Assembly: GCA_027493445.1 (NCBI GenBank)
Contig: JAOSKU010000001.1
Location: forward strand, 3,430,822 to 3,494,821
Source: Thermoleophilia bacterium
GTDB lineage: Bacteria > Actinomycetota > Thermoleophilia > RBG-16-64-13
Direction of reading: 5' to 3'
DNA length: 64,000 nt
A model generated the notes under the pieces. It did no database searches and was not told the origin of the DNA. It was given only the letters and a program-made list of their open reading frames with translations. A program made the position numbers and the translations under genes. Of this stretch, positions 1 through 7,900 are shown in pieces. The number at the start of each line of letters is the position of its first letter. Within the stretch, counting starts at the first letter, position 1.

Positions 1-156
1 CGCCTCTTGGGACCAGCGGCGCAGGTGCTCGCCCAGATTGTCGGGATACGGCCCCAGCTTCAGCGGAGAACGCAGCCGCATGCCGCCTCCGGGCAGGTCG
101 GTCGCATCGACGGCCGCGGGGGCGAAGCTCAGCGGCGGTCTCGAGCCGGCCAGCAT
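1..156 (-). CDS. Feruloyl-CoA synthetase-like AMP-dependent ligase, N-terminal fragment
   Basis: Runs off the left edge of the window; only the first 52 residues are visible. The ATG at 156 is preceded by a weak AGGGGA box. The stretch reading LRSPLKLGPYP, followed by NLGEHLRRW, is typical of the N-terminus of feruloyl-CoA synthetase-type adenylate-forming enzymes, which activate aromatic acids with ATP and CoA. The AMP-binding P-loop lies outside the window, so the family call rests on this short motif alone. It is 25 nt downstream of the amidohydrolase gene on the same strand and probably co-transcribed. An aromatic-acid ligase fits the aromatic metabolism elsewhere in the window, but the substrate is unknown. 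Confidence 0.55.
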   Translation of the reverse strand, partial: MLAGSRPPLSFAPAAVDATDLPGGGMRLRSPLKLGPYPDNLGEHLRRWSQEA

Positions 157-181
157 GGTGTGCGTTCCCCTAGCCCGGAGC

Positions 182-859
182 TCAGCCCGCCGAGTCCAGG
201 GCTCCCAAGAGCGACTCGCTGGTGGTCACCCATCCCAGGAACGTCCGCACGTTGAACAGGGTCGCCTCCTGGAGGGAAGGCGGGCCGGCCTGCATGGTGG
301 CGTCGCTGATGATGAGCGGCCAGTACTCGAGGAAGTAGGCGTCGCGCAAGGTGGACTCTACGCAGACGTTCGTGGCGATGCCGGTGAAGAGCAGATACCG
401 CTTGTTGCGGGCCCGCAGCAGCTGGTCGAGGTTGGTGCCGGCAAAGCCGCTGTAGCGCGCCTTGTAGACCACCAGGTCACCCGGCTGGGGCTTCAGCTCA
501 TCGACCACCTCGAAGTCCCAGGTACCGTAGGTGAGAATCTTGCCGCGGAGCTCCGGTTGGGCCCGCATGAGACAGAGGCCGAGCTCCTTCAGAGGGTGGG
601 GCGATTCCGGGCCGCCCGCGTTCATTTGCTCGGCGTCGTAGCCGATCTGCAGGTAGACGACGTCGATACCGTTCGCGCGGGCCGCTTCGATGACCCTCTT
701 GTTGACCTGTACCACTTCGTCGGCGCCGGTGATATCCATGCCGGCCAGGTCGAGCATCCCCCCCTTGGCGGCGAACGCGTTCTGCATATCGACCACGATT
801 ACGGCCGTGCGCGCCGGATCGATCTCAAGCGGCTCGGGTTCCGCGGACACGGACACCAT
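182..859 (-). CDS. Isochorismatase-superfamily amidohydrolase, RutB-like
   Basis: Cysteine hydrolase of 225 aa. The superfamily triad is visible as Asp24 (VVDMQN), Lys133 (VVYKARYSG) and Cys166 (TGIATNVCVEST). The region around the Cys and the ending FNVRTFLGW closely resemble RutB, the ureidoacrylate amidohydrolase of pyrimidine-ring degradation. No other rut gene is nearby, so it may hydrolyse a different amide or carbamate. The start at 859 is chosen because GGAGGTG lies 6 nt upstream; the frame stays open further upstream without a Shine-Dalgarno. It lies between an SDR gene and an aromatic-CoA ligase on the same strand, probably one operon. Confidence 0.8.
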   Translation of the reverse strand: MVSVSAEPEPLEIDPARTAVIVVDMQNAFAAKGGMLDLAGMDITGADEVVQVNKRVIEAARANGIDVVYLQIGYDAEQMNAGGPESPHPLKELGLCLMRAQPELRGKILTYGTWDFEVVDELKPQPGDLVVYKARYSGFAGTNLDQLLRARNKRYLLFTGIATNVCVESTLRDAYFLEYWPLIISDATMQAGPPSLQEATLFNVRTFLGWVTTSESLLGALDSAG

Positions 860-905
860 GCTGCACCTCCAGTATGGTCGTTGACCTCGTCGGGGCTCGT
901 TGCCG

Positions 906-1700
906 TCAGTCGGCGAAGGCGACCATGCCGACGTCGACGACGTGTGCGCCGCCGTCCACGGGGAGCACGGCTCCGGTAACGAAGGAAGCGTCGGATGAGG
1001 CCAGAAACTCGATGCAGCCGGCAATCTCGGACGGGTCGGCGGGTCGGCGCAGCGGGTAGTGTTTGGCCGCCAGGCGTACCGCCTCCTCGAAGCTCACGCC
1101 CTTCATGTCGCCCAAGCCCTGAATGGCCCGATCACCCATCTCGGTGCGCGTCCAGCCCGGGCAGACGGCGTTGACCCGGATACCCTCCGGGCCGTAATCG
1201 GCGGCCAGGGAGCGGGTCAGGCCGATCACGGCGTGCTTGCTGGTAACGTAGGAGACGAACTGGGGCGCGCCGAAGAGGGAGGCCACCGAACCGAGGATCA
1301 CGATCGCGCCTCCGCCCCGCTCGCGCATGGGCCCGATGGCCGCCCGGGCTGACAGCAGCACGCCGTCCAGGTTGATGCGCAGGACGCTGCGCCACTGCTC
1401 GAGGGGGACGTCGACCGCTGCGCCGAAGAACTCGACGCCGGCGTTGGCCACGAGGATGTCCAGGCCGCCGTAGGTATCGACGGCCGCCGTCACCAGCGCG
1501 CGGCAATGGTCTTCGTCACTGACGTCGCCGGTCAGGGCGAGGCCACCGATCTCGTCGGCCACCGCCTGGATGGGCTCGGGGCGCCGGCCGGTGACGACCA
1601 CCTTCGCACCCGAATCGGCGAACCGGCGCGCGGTGGCCGCGCCGATGCCCGAACCACCTCCGGTGACTAGGGCCACCTTGCCTTGCAGTCTCTCGCTCAT
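906..1700 (-). CDS. Short-chain dehydrogenase/reductase
   Basis: Classical SDR of 264 aa, probably an NAD(P)-dependent alcohol/ketone oxidoreductase. The glycine-rich cofactor motif TGGGSGIG is at residues 13-20, the NAG motif near 86-88, the catalytic Ser138 is in GSVAS, and the YxxxK pair is Tyr151/Lys155. The C-terminus PVDGGA is typical of the FabG-like subgroup. The ATG at 1700 has a strong purine-rich ribosome site (AGAGGGGGGA). It is first in a leftward operon with the amidohydrolase and the CoA ligase fragment, divergent from the 2-oxoacid dehydrogenase operon. Substrate cannot be inferred. Confidence 0.88.
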   Translation of the reverse strand: MSERLQGKVALVTGGGSGIGAATARRFADSGAKVVVTGRRPEPIQAVADEIGGLALTGDVSDEDHCRALVTAAVDTYGGLDILVANAGVEFFGAAVDVPLEQWRSVLRINLDGVLLSARAAIGPMRERGGGAIVILGSVASLFGAPQFVSYVTSKHAVIGLTRSLAADYGPEGIRVNAVCPGWTRTEMGDRAIQGLGDMKGVSFEEAVRLAAKHYPLRRPADPSEIAGCIEFLASSDASFVTGAVLPVDGGAHVVDVGMVAFAD

Positions 1701-2076
1701 GGCTTCCCCCCTCTGACCGGCTGCTACGGCGACTCCTCACCCGGCGCGCGCCACGGGCGCGTCATCCAGTTGCGGACTCCAAGCCCACCCGTGGACCGGG
1801 CGCGTCGTGGTACGAAAACCTACCATCGCGGCAGCGCGGAAGCAAGGACTGACGTCTGAGTATCACTCGCCCTCGGTTTCGGGGAGTTTTCCCTGCTGAA
1901 ATCGGAATCGGCGCTCGCCAGGAACGCTTTGACTTCGCCCCGGAGTCTGCTAGGTTGTAGCATGCATTGGGCGGCGGCTCCGCGCGACTGGGGTGTTCGG
2001 GCGCAGAGAAGCACCGTCGCGAACCATCTGACCTTGGCCGCACCGCGGTTACAGGCATCTCCGGGGGAGGGGGCTC
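1701..2076. other. Divergent intergenic region
   Basis: This 376-bp gap separates the leftward SDR operon from the rightward dehydrogenase-complex operon and must hold both promoters. On the + strand TTGACT (1929-1934) is followed after 16 nt by TAGGTT (1951-1956), a weak promoter candidate. No gene or strong hairpin was recognised. Confidence 0.35.
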
Positions 2077-3054
2077 ATGACAGTGGACGTGACCGCGGTC
2101 GAGCGCGCGGAACTGCTGGATTTGTATCGGTGCATGGTGAAGATCCGGCAGTTCGAGAAGCGAGCCCACGAGCTTTTTCTGGCCGGGGAGCTTCCGGGAT
2201 TCCTGCATCTCTACTTGGGGGAGGAAGCCATCGCAGCGGGCGTGACCGGGGCCCTGAAGGACGGCGACCTCGTGGCCAGCTCCCCACCGCGGCCACGGCC
2301 ACTTGATCGCCAAGGGCGGTGACGTCAAGCGCATGATGGCCGAGCTTTACGGGCGGGCTACCGGCTACGGCAAGGGCAAGGGCGGCTCCATGCACGTAGC
2401 GGACCTGGATCTGGGCATGCTGGGCGCCAACGGCATTGTCGGCGCAGGCATCCCGATCGCCACTGGGGCCGCGCTGGCCCTCCAGTATCTAGAGACGGGG
2501 AATGTGGCCGTGGTCTTCTTCGGCGACGCGGCCTCGAACCGGGGAACCTTCCACGAGGCGGTCAACCTCGGGGCGGTCTGGGACCTGCCCATCGTCTACG
2601 TGTGCGAGAACAACCTCTACGGAGTCTCCACCTGTCAGCGGGAGCACATGAAGATCCGCGACATCGCCGATCGGGCGGCCGCCTACGGCATCGCCGGCGA
2701 CGTGGTTGATGGCAACGACGTCGAAGCGGTCCACGAGGCGGGTCTGGTGGCGGTGCAGCGGGCCCGCAGCGGGGGGGACCCACCCTGCTCGAGTGCAAGA
2801 CCTGGCGCCACGAGGGCCACTTCGTCGGCGACCCCTGCGCCTACCGCGATCCGGCCGAGCACGAGGAGTGGCTCGGCAAGGACCCCATCCTGCGCGGAAC
2901 CGAGGCCCTCATCGGTCGGGGGCTGGCCAGCGAGCAGGAGATCGATCAGCTGACGGCCGATATCAAGGCCGAGATCGAGGCGGCGGTCGAGTTCGGCCGT
3001 AGCAGCCCCTGGCCCGACGAAGCCGAGCTGTTGACCGACGTCTACGCGGACTGA
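2077..3054 (+). CDS. acoA: 2-oxoacid/acetoin dehydrogenase E1 alpha subunit (frame disrupted twice)
   Basis: Thiamine-diphosphate-dependent E1 alpha subunit. The N-terminus (YRCMVKIRQFEKRAHELF), the HRGHGHLIAKG loop, and the ThDP motif GDAASNRGTFHEA followed by ENNLYGVST are family hallmarks. The frame is broken twice in homopolymers. One extra C lies in the C4 run at 2282-2285, and one G is missing from the G7 run at 2771-2777. The two changes cancel, so the last third, including TLLECKTWRHEGHF, returns to the original frame and ends at 3054. This looks like sequence error rather than decay. GGAGGGGG precedes the ATG. It forms a heterotetramer with the next gene. Acetoin and branched-chain or pyruvate complexes cannot be separated from sequence alone. 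Confidence 0.8.
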
Positions 3055-3067
3055 GGGGGCGCGTGAG

Positions 3068-4060
3068 ATGACCACCCAAGCCATCAAGACCACGACCATG
3101 ACCTACGGCCAGGCCGTCTGCGACGGCATGGCCGTCGAGATGCGGCGCGACCCGACCATCTACGTGGCCGGAGAGGATGTGGGCATGTTCGGCGGAGGCC
3201 TGGGGGTGACCCTGGGCTTGATCGACGAGTTCGGTCCTAAGCGCGTGCGCAACACGCCGCTCTCGGAGACCGCCATCGTGGGCCATGCCGTGGGCGCCGC
3301 GATGGCGGGACTGCGGCCCATCGCCGAGATCATGTTCGACGACTTCCTCGGCATCGTCCTCGACGAGCTGGGCAACCAGGCGGCCAAGGCCCGGTACATG
3401 TTCGGCGGCAAGGTCGCCATCCCGATGGTGCTGCGAGCCTCCTGCGGGGCCGGCATCCGGGCGGCCGCTCAGCACTCCCAATCGCTGGAAGCCTGGTGCG
3501 CCCACGTTCCCGGTCTCAAGACGGTCGCCCCCAGCACCCCGGTCGACGCCAAGGGTCTCATCATCGCCGCCGTCCGCGACGACAATCCAGTGGTTTTCCT
3601 CGAGCACAAGACCCTCCTGAACATTCAGGGAGAGGTGCCGGAAGGCGAGTACATCGTGCCCATCGGCAAGGCCGAAGTCAAACGCCAGGGCGGAGACGTC
3701 ACCATCGTGGCCTGGTCGGCCATGGTGGCCCAGGCGTTGGCGGCGGCGGAAGCGCTGGCTGCTGAGGGTGTGAGCGCCGAGGTGATCGATCTGCGCACCA
3801 TCGTGCCCTTCGACAAGGAGGCGGTGCTCGAGTCGGTGGCCAAGACGAACCGGCTTGTCATCGTGCACGAGGCTGTGCGGACGGCCGGCTTTGGGGCCGA
3901 GGTGGCCGCGGTGGTGGCGGGCGAGGGGCTCGACCTGCTCGACGCCCCCATCGTGCGCGTGACTGCCCCCGACACGCCGGTGCCGTTCAGCCCGGTGCTG
4001 GAGGACGCCTACCTGCCGAACGCCGACAAGATCAAGGCGGCCGTGCTGAGCCTCCTGTAG
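3068..4060 (+). CDS. acoB: 2-oxoacid/acetoin dehydrogenase E1 beta subunit
   Basis: Full-length E1 beta of 330 aa with transketolase pyrimidine-binding and C-terminal domains. Visible motifs are GEDVGMFGG near 36-44, RVRNTPLSETAIVG near 59-72, and AAQHSQSLEAWCAHVPGL near 140-157, which is close to acetoin-dehydrogenase E1 beta sequences. It begins 13 nt after E1 alpha and precedes the lipoyl-E2, giving the standard alpha-beta-E2 order. The complex oxidatively decarboxylates a 2-oxoacid, or cleaves acetoin, and transfers the acyl group to lipoyl-E2. No sigma54-type AcoR activator is seen near it, so the acetoin label is provisional. Confidence 0.87.
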   Translation: MTTQAIKTTTMTYGQAVCDGMAVEMRRDPTIYVAGEDVGMFGGGLGVTLGLIDEFGPKRVRNTPLSETAIVGHAVGAAMAGLRPIAEIMFDDFLGIVLDELGNQAAKARYMFGGKVAIPMVLRASCGAGIRAAAQHSQSLEAWCAHVPGLKTVAPSTPVDAKGLIIAAVRDDNPVVFLEHKTLLNIQGEVPEGEYIVPIGKAEVKRQGGDVTIVAWSAMVAQALAAAEALAAEGVSAEVIDLRTIVPFDKEAVLESVAKTNRLVIVHEAVRTAGFGAEVAAVVAGEGLDLLDAPIVRVTAPDTPVPFSPVLEDAYLPNADKIKAAVLSLL

Positions 4061-4094
4061 CGCGATCCCGAGGAAAGCGAGAGCGAGATCCCAT

Positions 4095-5369
4095 ATGGCT
4101 GCACCAGTCGTGATGCCCAAGCTGGGTCTGACCATGACCGCCGGCGCCGTCGCGCAATGGAACGTCGGGGAAGGTGAGCACGTGGACCTCGGGCAGGTGA
4201 TCGTCGAGGTGATGACCGAGAAGATCACCTATCAGGTCGAGACGCCGGCGGCCGGCGTGCTGCTGAAGGTCGTGGTGCCCGAGGGCGAGGAGGTCCCGGT
4301 GGGGGCCCTCATCGGAGTGGTCGGGGAGCAGGGGGAGGACATCTCAGCGCTCCTGGCCGGGTCCGCCGGCGCCGTGGTGGCCGCGGCTGGCGGTGACGGC
4401 GCCGCGCCGACCTCTAGTGCGGCCCCGGCCCAAGTCGCCGCCTCCTCCGCGGGAGCCGGCGGGGCCAGGGTGCCGGCCTCGCCTGCCGCCCGCAAGCTGG
4501 CCGAGGAGCTCGGCATGGACCTTGCCGGCATCCAGGGGTCGGGGCCGGGAGGCCGCGTGACCCTGGACGATGTGACCCGCGCGGCCGAAAGCGCCGCTAT
4601 GGTGCCCACCGCTCCTCAGGTGACATCCTCTGAGGTTGTCGCCGCTCTGCCGGCCGAGCCGGCTGGGGACGCGGGCCTGCGTCCCAGCACCGAGGTTCCC
4701 TACAGCGGGATGCGCCGGGCCATCGGGGAGCGTATGGCCACGAGCTGGACTGTGTCGCCCATGGTCACCCACCATGCGCGGGCCGACGTGCACGAGCTCA
4801 GGCAGCTCCTGGCACAGGTCAACGAGGGCCGCGCCAGTCGCGAGAAGATCTCGGTCACGGCGGCGGTGGTGATGGCGGCGGCCAGGGCGCTGCGGGAGGT
4901 ACCGCGCTTGAACGCCAGTCTCACCGGCGACACCATCAGGCTCTGGGACGAGATCAACGTCGGGGTGGCGGTGGCCCTGGACGACGGGCTCATCGTCCCC
5001 GTCGTCAGACAGGCCGACACGAAGACTCTCGGCGAGATCTCCCGCGAGGTGGGGACCCTCGCCCGCCGGGCCCGGGGGAACAAGCTCACGCCCGACGACG
5101 TGACCGGAGGGACCTTCACGGTCAGCAGCCTGGGCAGCTACGGCTCGGTCGACTGGTTCACGCCCATCATCAACCAGCCCGAGGCGGCCATTCTGGGGGT
5201 GGGACGCATCGTGGACGAGGTGCTGGCCCTGGACGGGCAGCCGGCCGTGCGTCCCACGATGGGGCTCTCTTTGACCTTCGATCACCGCGTTGTCGACGGC
5301 GGTCCGGTGGCGGAGTGGTTGAAGACGCTCCTGGACTGCCTGGAGCACCCTCTTCAGATGCTCGTGTAG
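4095..5369 (+). CDS. acoC: Dihydrolipoamide acyltransferase (E2) of the 2-oxoacid/acetoin dehydrogenase complex
   Basis: E2 core of 424 aa. An N-terminal lipoyl domain (about 1-80) carries the modifiable Lys43 in MTEKITY. An Ala/Ser-rich linker leads to a peripheral-subunit-binding domain (about 126-160, ending GSGPGGRVTLDDV). The acyltransferase domain ends with His397 and Asp401 in DHRVVDGG. It passes the acyl group from E1 to CoA. No dihydrolipoamide dehydrogenase (E3) is found in the window. The octanoyltransferase lipB, which starts lipoylation, is two genes downstream. The stop codon lies directly before a decayed copy of the dispersed palindromic repeat. Confidence 0.88.
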   Translation: MAAPVVMPKLGLTMTAGAVAQWNVGEGEHVDLGQVIVEVMTEKITYQVETPAAGVLLKVVVPEGEEVPVGALIGVVGEQGEDISALLAGSAGAVVAAAGGDGAAPTSSAAPAQVAASSAGAGGARVPASPAARKLAEELGMDLAGIQGSGPGGRVTLDDVTRAAESAAMVPTAPQVTSSEVVAALPAEPAGDAGLRPSTEVPYSGMRRAIGERMATSWTVSPMVTHHARADVHELRQLLAQVNEGRASREKISVTAAVVMAAARALREVPRLNASLTGDTIRLWDEINVGVAVALDDGLIVPVVRQADTKTLGEISREVGTLARRARGNKLTPDDVTGGTFTVSSLGSYGSVDWFTPIINQPEAAILGVGRIVDEVLALDGQPAVRPTMGLSLTFDHRVVDGGPVAEWLKTLLDCLEHPLQMLV

Positions 5370-5425
5370 GAAAGGACGCCTCGCCGCCGGGGCGCGACGG
5401 GTGAGTGCCAGGCAAGGAGGCAGGG
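5368..5425. repeat. Dispersed palindromic repeat, decayed half copy (copy 1)
   Basis: Starting at the E2 stop codon, GGACGCCTCGCCGCCGGGGC and the following GTGAGTGCCAGGCAAGG resemble one arm of the repeat seen complete at 39706-40031 and 41645-41953. No partner arm follows, so this is a relic. Confidence 0.5.
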
Positions 5426-5443
5426 AAAGGTGGATGTCGACCG

Positions 5444-5782
5444 ATGAACCCGCAAGAGCAGTTGCGCGACATGAAACGGGGCCTGGTAGCCGCCGGCAAG
5501 GAATCGCCCAAGTTCATGGCCGCCTTCAACCGGCTGGACGGAACGGCCTACGCCGACGGAGCGCTCAGCCGCAAGCACAAGGAGCTCATGGCGGTGGCCA
5601 TCTCCGTGGCCACACGCTGCTCGTACTGCATCGCGTACCATGTGGAGCACTGCTACGAGCTGGGGGCGACGCGGGACGAGATCCTCGAGGCAGCCCAGAT
5701 GGGGGTCGTTTTCGGAGGGTCACCCGCCCTTGCCTACATGGGGGGCGTGCTGATCCCGGCTCTGGACGAGTTCGAGGACTAG
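5444..5782 (+). CDS. Carboxymuconolactone decarboxylase / AhpD-like protein
   Basis: A 112-aa all-helical CMD-family protein with the AhpD redox motif Cys59-x2-Cys62-x3-His66 (RCSYCIAYH). Such proteins act as thiol peroxidases or disulfide reductases. In mycobacteria AhpD is re-reduced through lipoylated E2. Here the gene directly follows a lipoyl-E2 gene and precedes lipB, so a link to dihydrolipoyl groups is a reasonable inference. The ATG at 5444 is preferred over the upstream GTG at 5405 because the family starts near here, with AAAGGTGG upstream. Confidence 0.8.
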   Translation: MNPQEQLRDMKRGLVAAGKESPKFMAAFNRLDGTAYADGALSRKHKELMAVAISVATRCSYCIAYHVEHCYELGATRDEILEAAQMGVVFGGSPALAYMGGVLIPALDEFED

Positions 5783-5815
5783 GCGCCGGGGGACGTGCGG
5801 CCGGGGAGGCTGTGG

Positions 5816-6581
5816 ATGCGGGCGATGGAGGCGGCGGGGCAGACCTTGTGGGTGGATCTGGGCACCGAGGACTACCTCGCTGTCTTCCACCTGCAGCACG
5901 AACTGAGCGAGCTGCGCCGCGCCGGGCGGATCTCTGACGTGGTGCTGGCGGTGGAGCACCCGCCGTGCCTGACCGTCGGCCGCGGGGGTCGCGAGGAGCA
6001 CATCCTGGCCGGAGAGGAGGCGCTGGCCACGGCCGGTATCCGCGTCCACTACACCGACCGGGGGCGACGTCACCTACCACGGTCCCGGCCAGCTGGTCTG
6101 CTACCCGATTGTCGATCTCCGAAAGTACGGCAAGGACGTGCACGCGCACGTGCGCCGGCTGGAGGAGGTCATGATCCGTACGATCGCCGCTCTGGATGTG
6201 CCGGCCTACCGCGACCCCGCCTACCCGGGCGCGTGGACCGCCCGGGGCAAGATCGGCGCGGTCGGGATAGGGGTGCGCCGCTGGGTCACCATGCACGGAG
6301 CGTCCCTCAACGTGTGCCCGCGGATGGAGCACTACGAGCTGCTCGTACCGTGCGGCCTCAGGCACAGGCCGGTCACCTCGCTGGAACAGGACCTCGGACG
6401 GTCCGTGGGCATGGAGGCGGTGCGCCGGCACCTGCGGCGGGCCTTCGCGGAGGTGTTCCCGGTCGCCTTGCGCGACGTGGAGCGGGGCGAGTTCGAGGCC
6501 GCCCTGGGCGGCCGGGAGCGGGACCGTCTGCGGCCAGCGGCAGAGCGCGGCGCGTTGGAGCCTGTGCTTTGCGCCTCCTGA
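5816..6581 (+). CDS. lipB: Octanoyl-[acyl carrier protein]:protein octanoyltransferase LipB (frame disrupted)
   Basis: Transfers octanoate from acyl carrier protein to lipoyl domains, the first step of lipoate assembly. The N-terminal part contains VEHPPCLTVGRGG, and after the break come VTYHGPGQLVCYP, the lysine region ARGKIGAVGIGV, and the catalytic Cys in LLVPCGL. The frame changes in the G5 run at 6060-6064 (CGGGGGCGAC), where one G is extra or two are missing; homopolymer error is likely. The ATG at 5816 has GGGGAGG 6 nt upstream and is preferred over the GTG at 5795. It probably serves the E2 protein of the same operon. LipA is not in the window. Confidence 0.85.
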
Positions 6582-6661
6582 GCGCACCTGCGGGCGCGAG
6601 CAGGGTTCCCAAGTACGGAGTAACTGAATCTCAAGCAAACGGTACAAGGGGGTAGTCGAGT

Positions 6662-7863
6662 ATGACGCTGAAGGTGCTGTACGCGCCGGGCCGCTACGTG
6701 CAGGGGCCGGGCGCCTCCCTCCAGATGGGCGAGCAGCTGCAGGGCCTGGGGCTGAAAAACCCTCTGATCCTGGCCTCGCCCAGCGCCAAGAAGGCAGTTG
6801 GTCCGGCTCTCCGCGAGAGCCTCGAGGCCCGGGGCATCCCCTACGCGCTCGTCGACTTCCGGGGGAGTGCACCCGCAAGGAGATCGAGCGGGTCAAGCAC
6901 ATCTGCCTTGCCGGCGGCCACGACGCCATCATCAGCTGTGGGGGCGGCAAGACCCTGGACACAGGTCGAGCGGCGGCCACGAAGTCGGCTCTCAACGTGG
7001 AGAAGTCGCCGCCCGAGCTCATCCCCGACCTCGGAGCCGGGGTGGCCTGCATCAACGTCCCCACCGTGGCCGCCAGCGACGCCTCGACGTCGTCGGTGTC
7101 CCTGATCTACACCGAGGACCATGTGGTCGAAGCAACCATGATCTTTCCTACCAGCCCCGACATGGTCTTCGTCGACACGAGCGTCATCGCCGGCTCCCCG
7201 GTGCGCCTGCTCGTGGCCGGCATGGGGGACGCGCTGGCCACGTACTTCGAAGCCGACATGTGTCACCGCACCGGGTCACCGGCCGTCGTCACCCGCTGCC
7301 ACAGCACGCGGGCGGCCCAGGCCCTCGCCCGGCTCTGCTTCGACCTGCTCATGACCTACGGGGTGCAGGCCAAGCTGGAGGCGGAGTCCGGGGTGGCCGG
7401 TCCCGGGTTGGAGGCCGTGGTCGAGGCGAACATCCTCCTGAGCGGCCTGGGCTTCGAGAGCGGGGGCATCTCGGGGTCGCACGCGGTGGGCCACGGTTTC
7501 TACCACATCGCCGACGCCTTCGCCAGGCAGCCTTACCACGGTGAGGTGGTGGCCTACGGCACCTTGACTCAGCTCATGCTCGAGAGCCGCCCTCCGGAGT
7601 TCCTCGACACGGTGTTCGGTTTCTGCCAGGCGGTGGGACTCCCCACTACGTTCGAGGAGCTGACCCTCACGGATACCTCAGAGGCTGTCCTGGAACGTCT
7701 GGCGTTGGCTGCCGCTTGCGATGTGGTGCTCATCTCCTCCATGGCCGGAGCTTGGGCCCATCCCGATGCTCAGGGAAGGTACTTCGATCACGTGGTCATT
7801 CTGAACGCCATCAAGGCGGTAGATGCCTACGGCCGGGACTACCGAGCCCGGACGTCGGCATAG
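6662..7863 (+). CDS. Glycerol-dehydrogenase-like iron/zinc alcohol dehydrogenase (frame disrupted)
   Basis: Group III metal-dependent alcohol dehydrogenase of the GldA type, about 400 aa. The NAD-binding GGGKTLDTGRA motif is diagnostic. Likely metal ligands are the Asp in GMGDALATYFEAD, the His in SHAVGHGFYH, and the His in YHGEVVAYG. One G is missing from the G5 run at 6861-6865, so the N-terminal 68 or so residues are in one frame and the rest in another. Everything downstream is intact to 7863, which argues against a true pseudogene. It sits between lipB and the aldehyde oxidoreductase. Its substrate may be glycerol, a diol or another small alcohol. Confidence 0.85.
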
Positions 7864-7900
7864 GCATGCTGCAGTGTCCAGAGCGAGCGAGGGGGAACCC

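Noticed and set aside
2077..3054. E1 alpha as a true pseudogene
   Set aside because: Two compensating homopolymer indels with all motifs intact and a functional-looking operon around it favour sequencing error.
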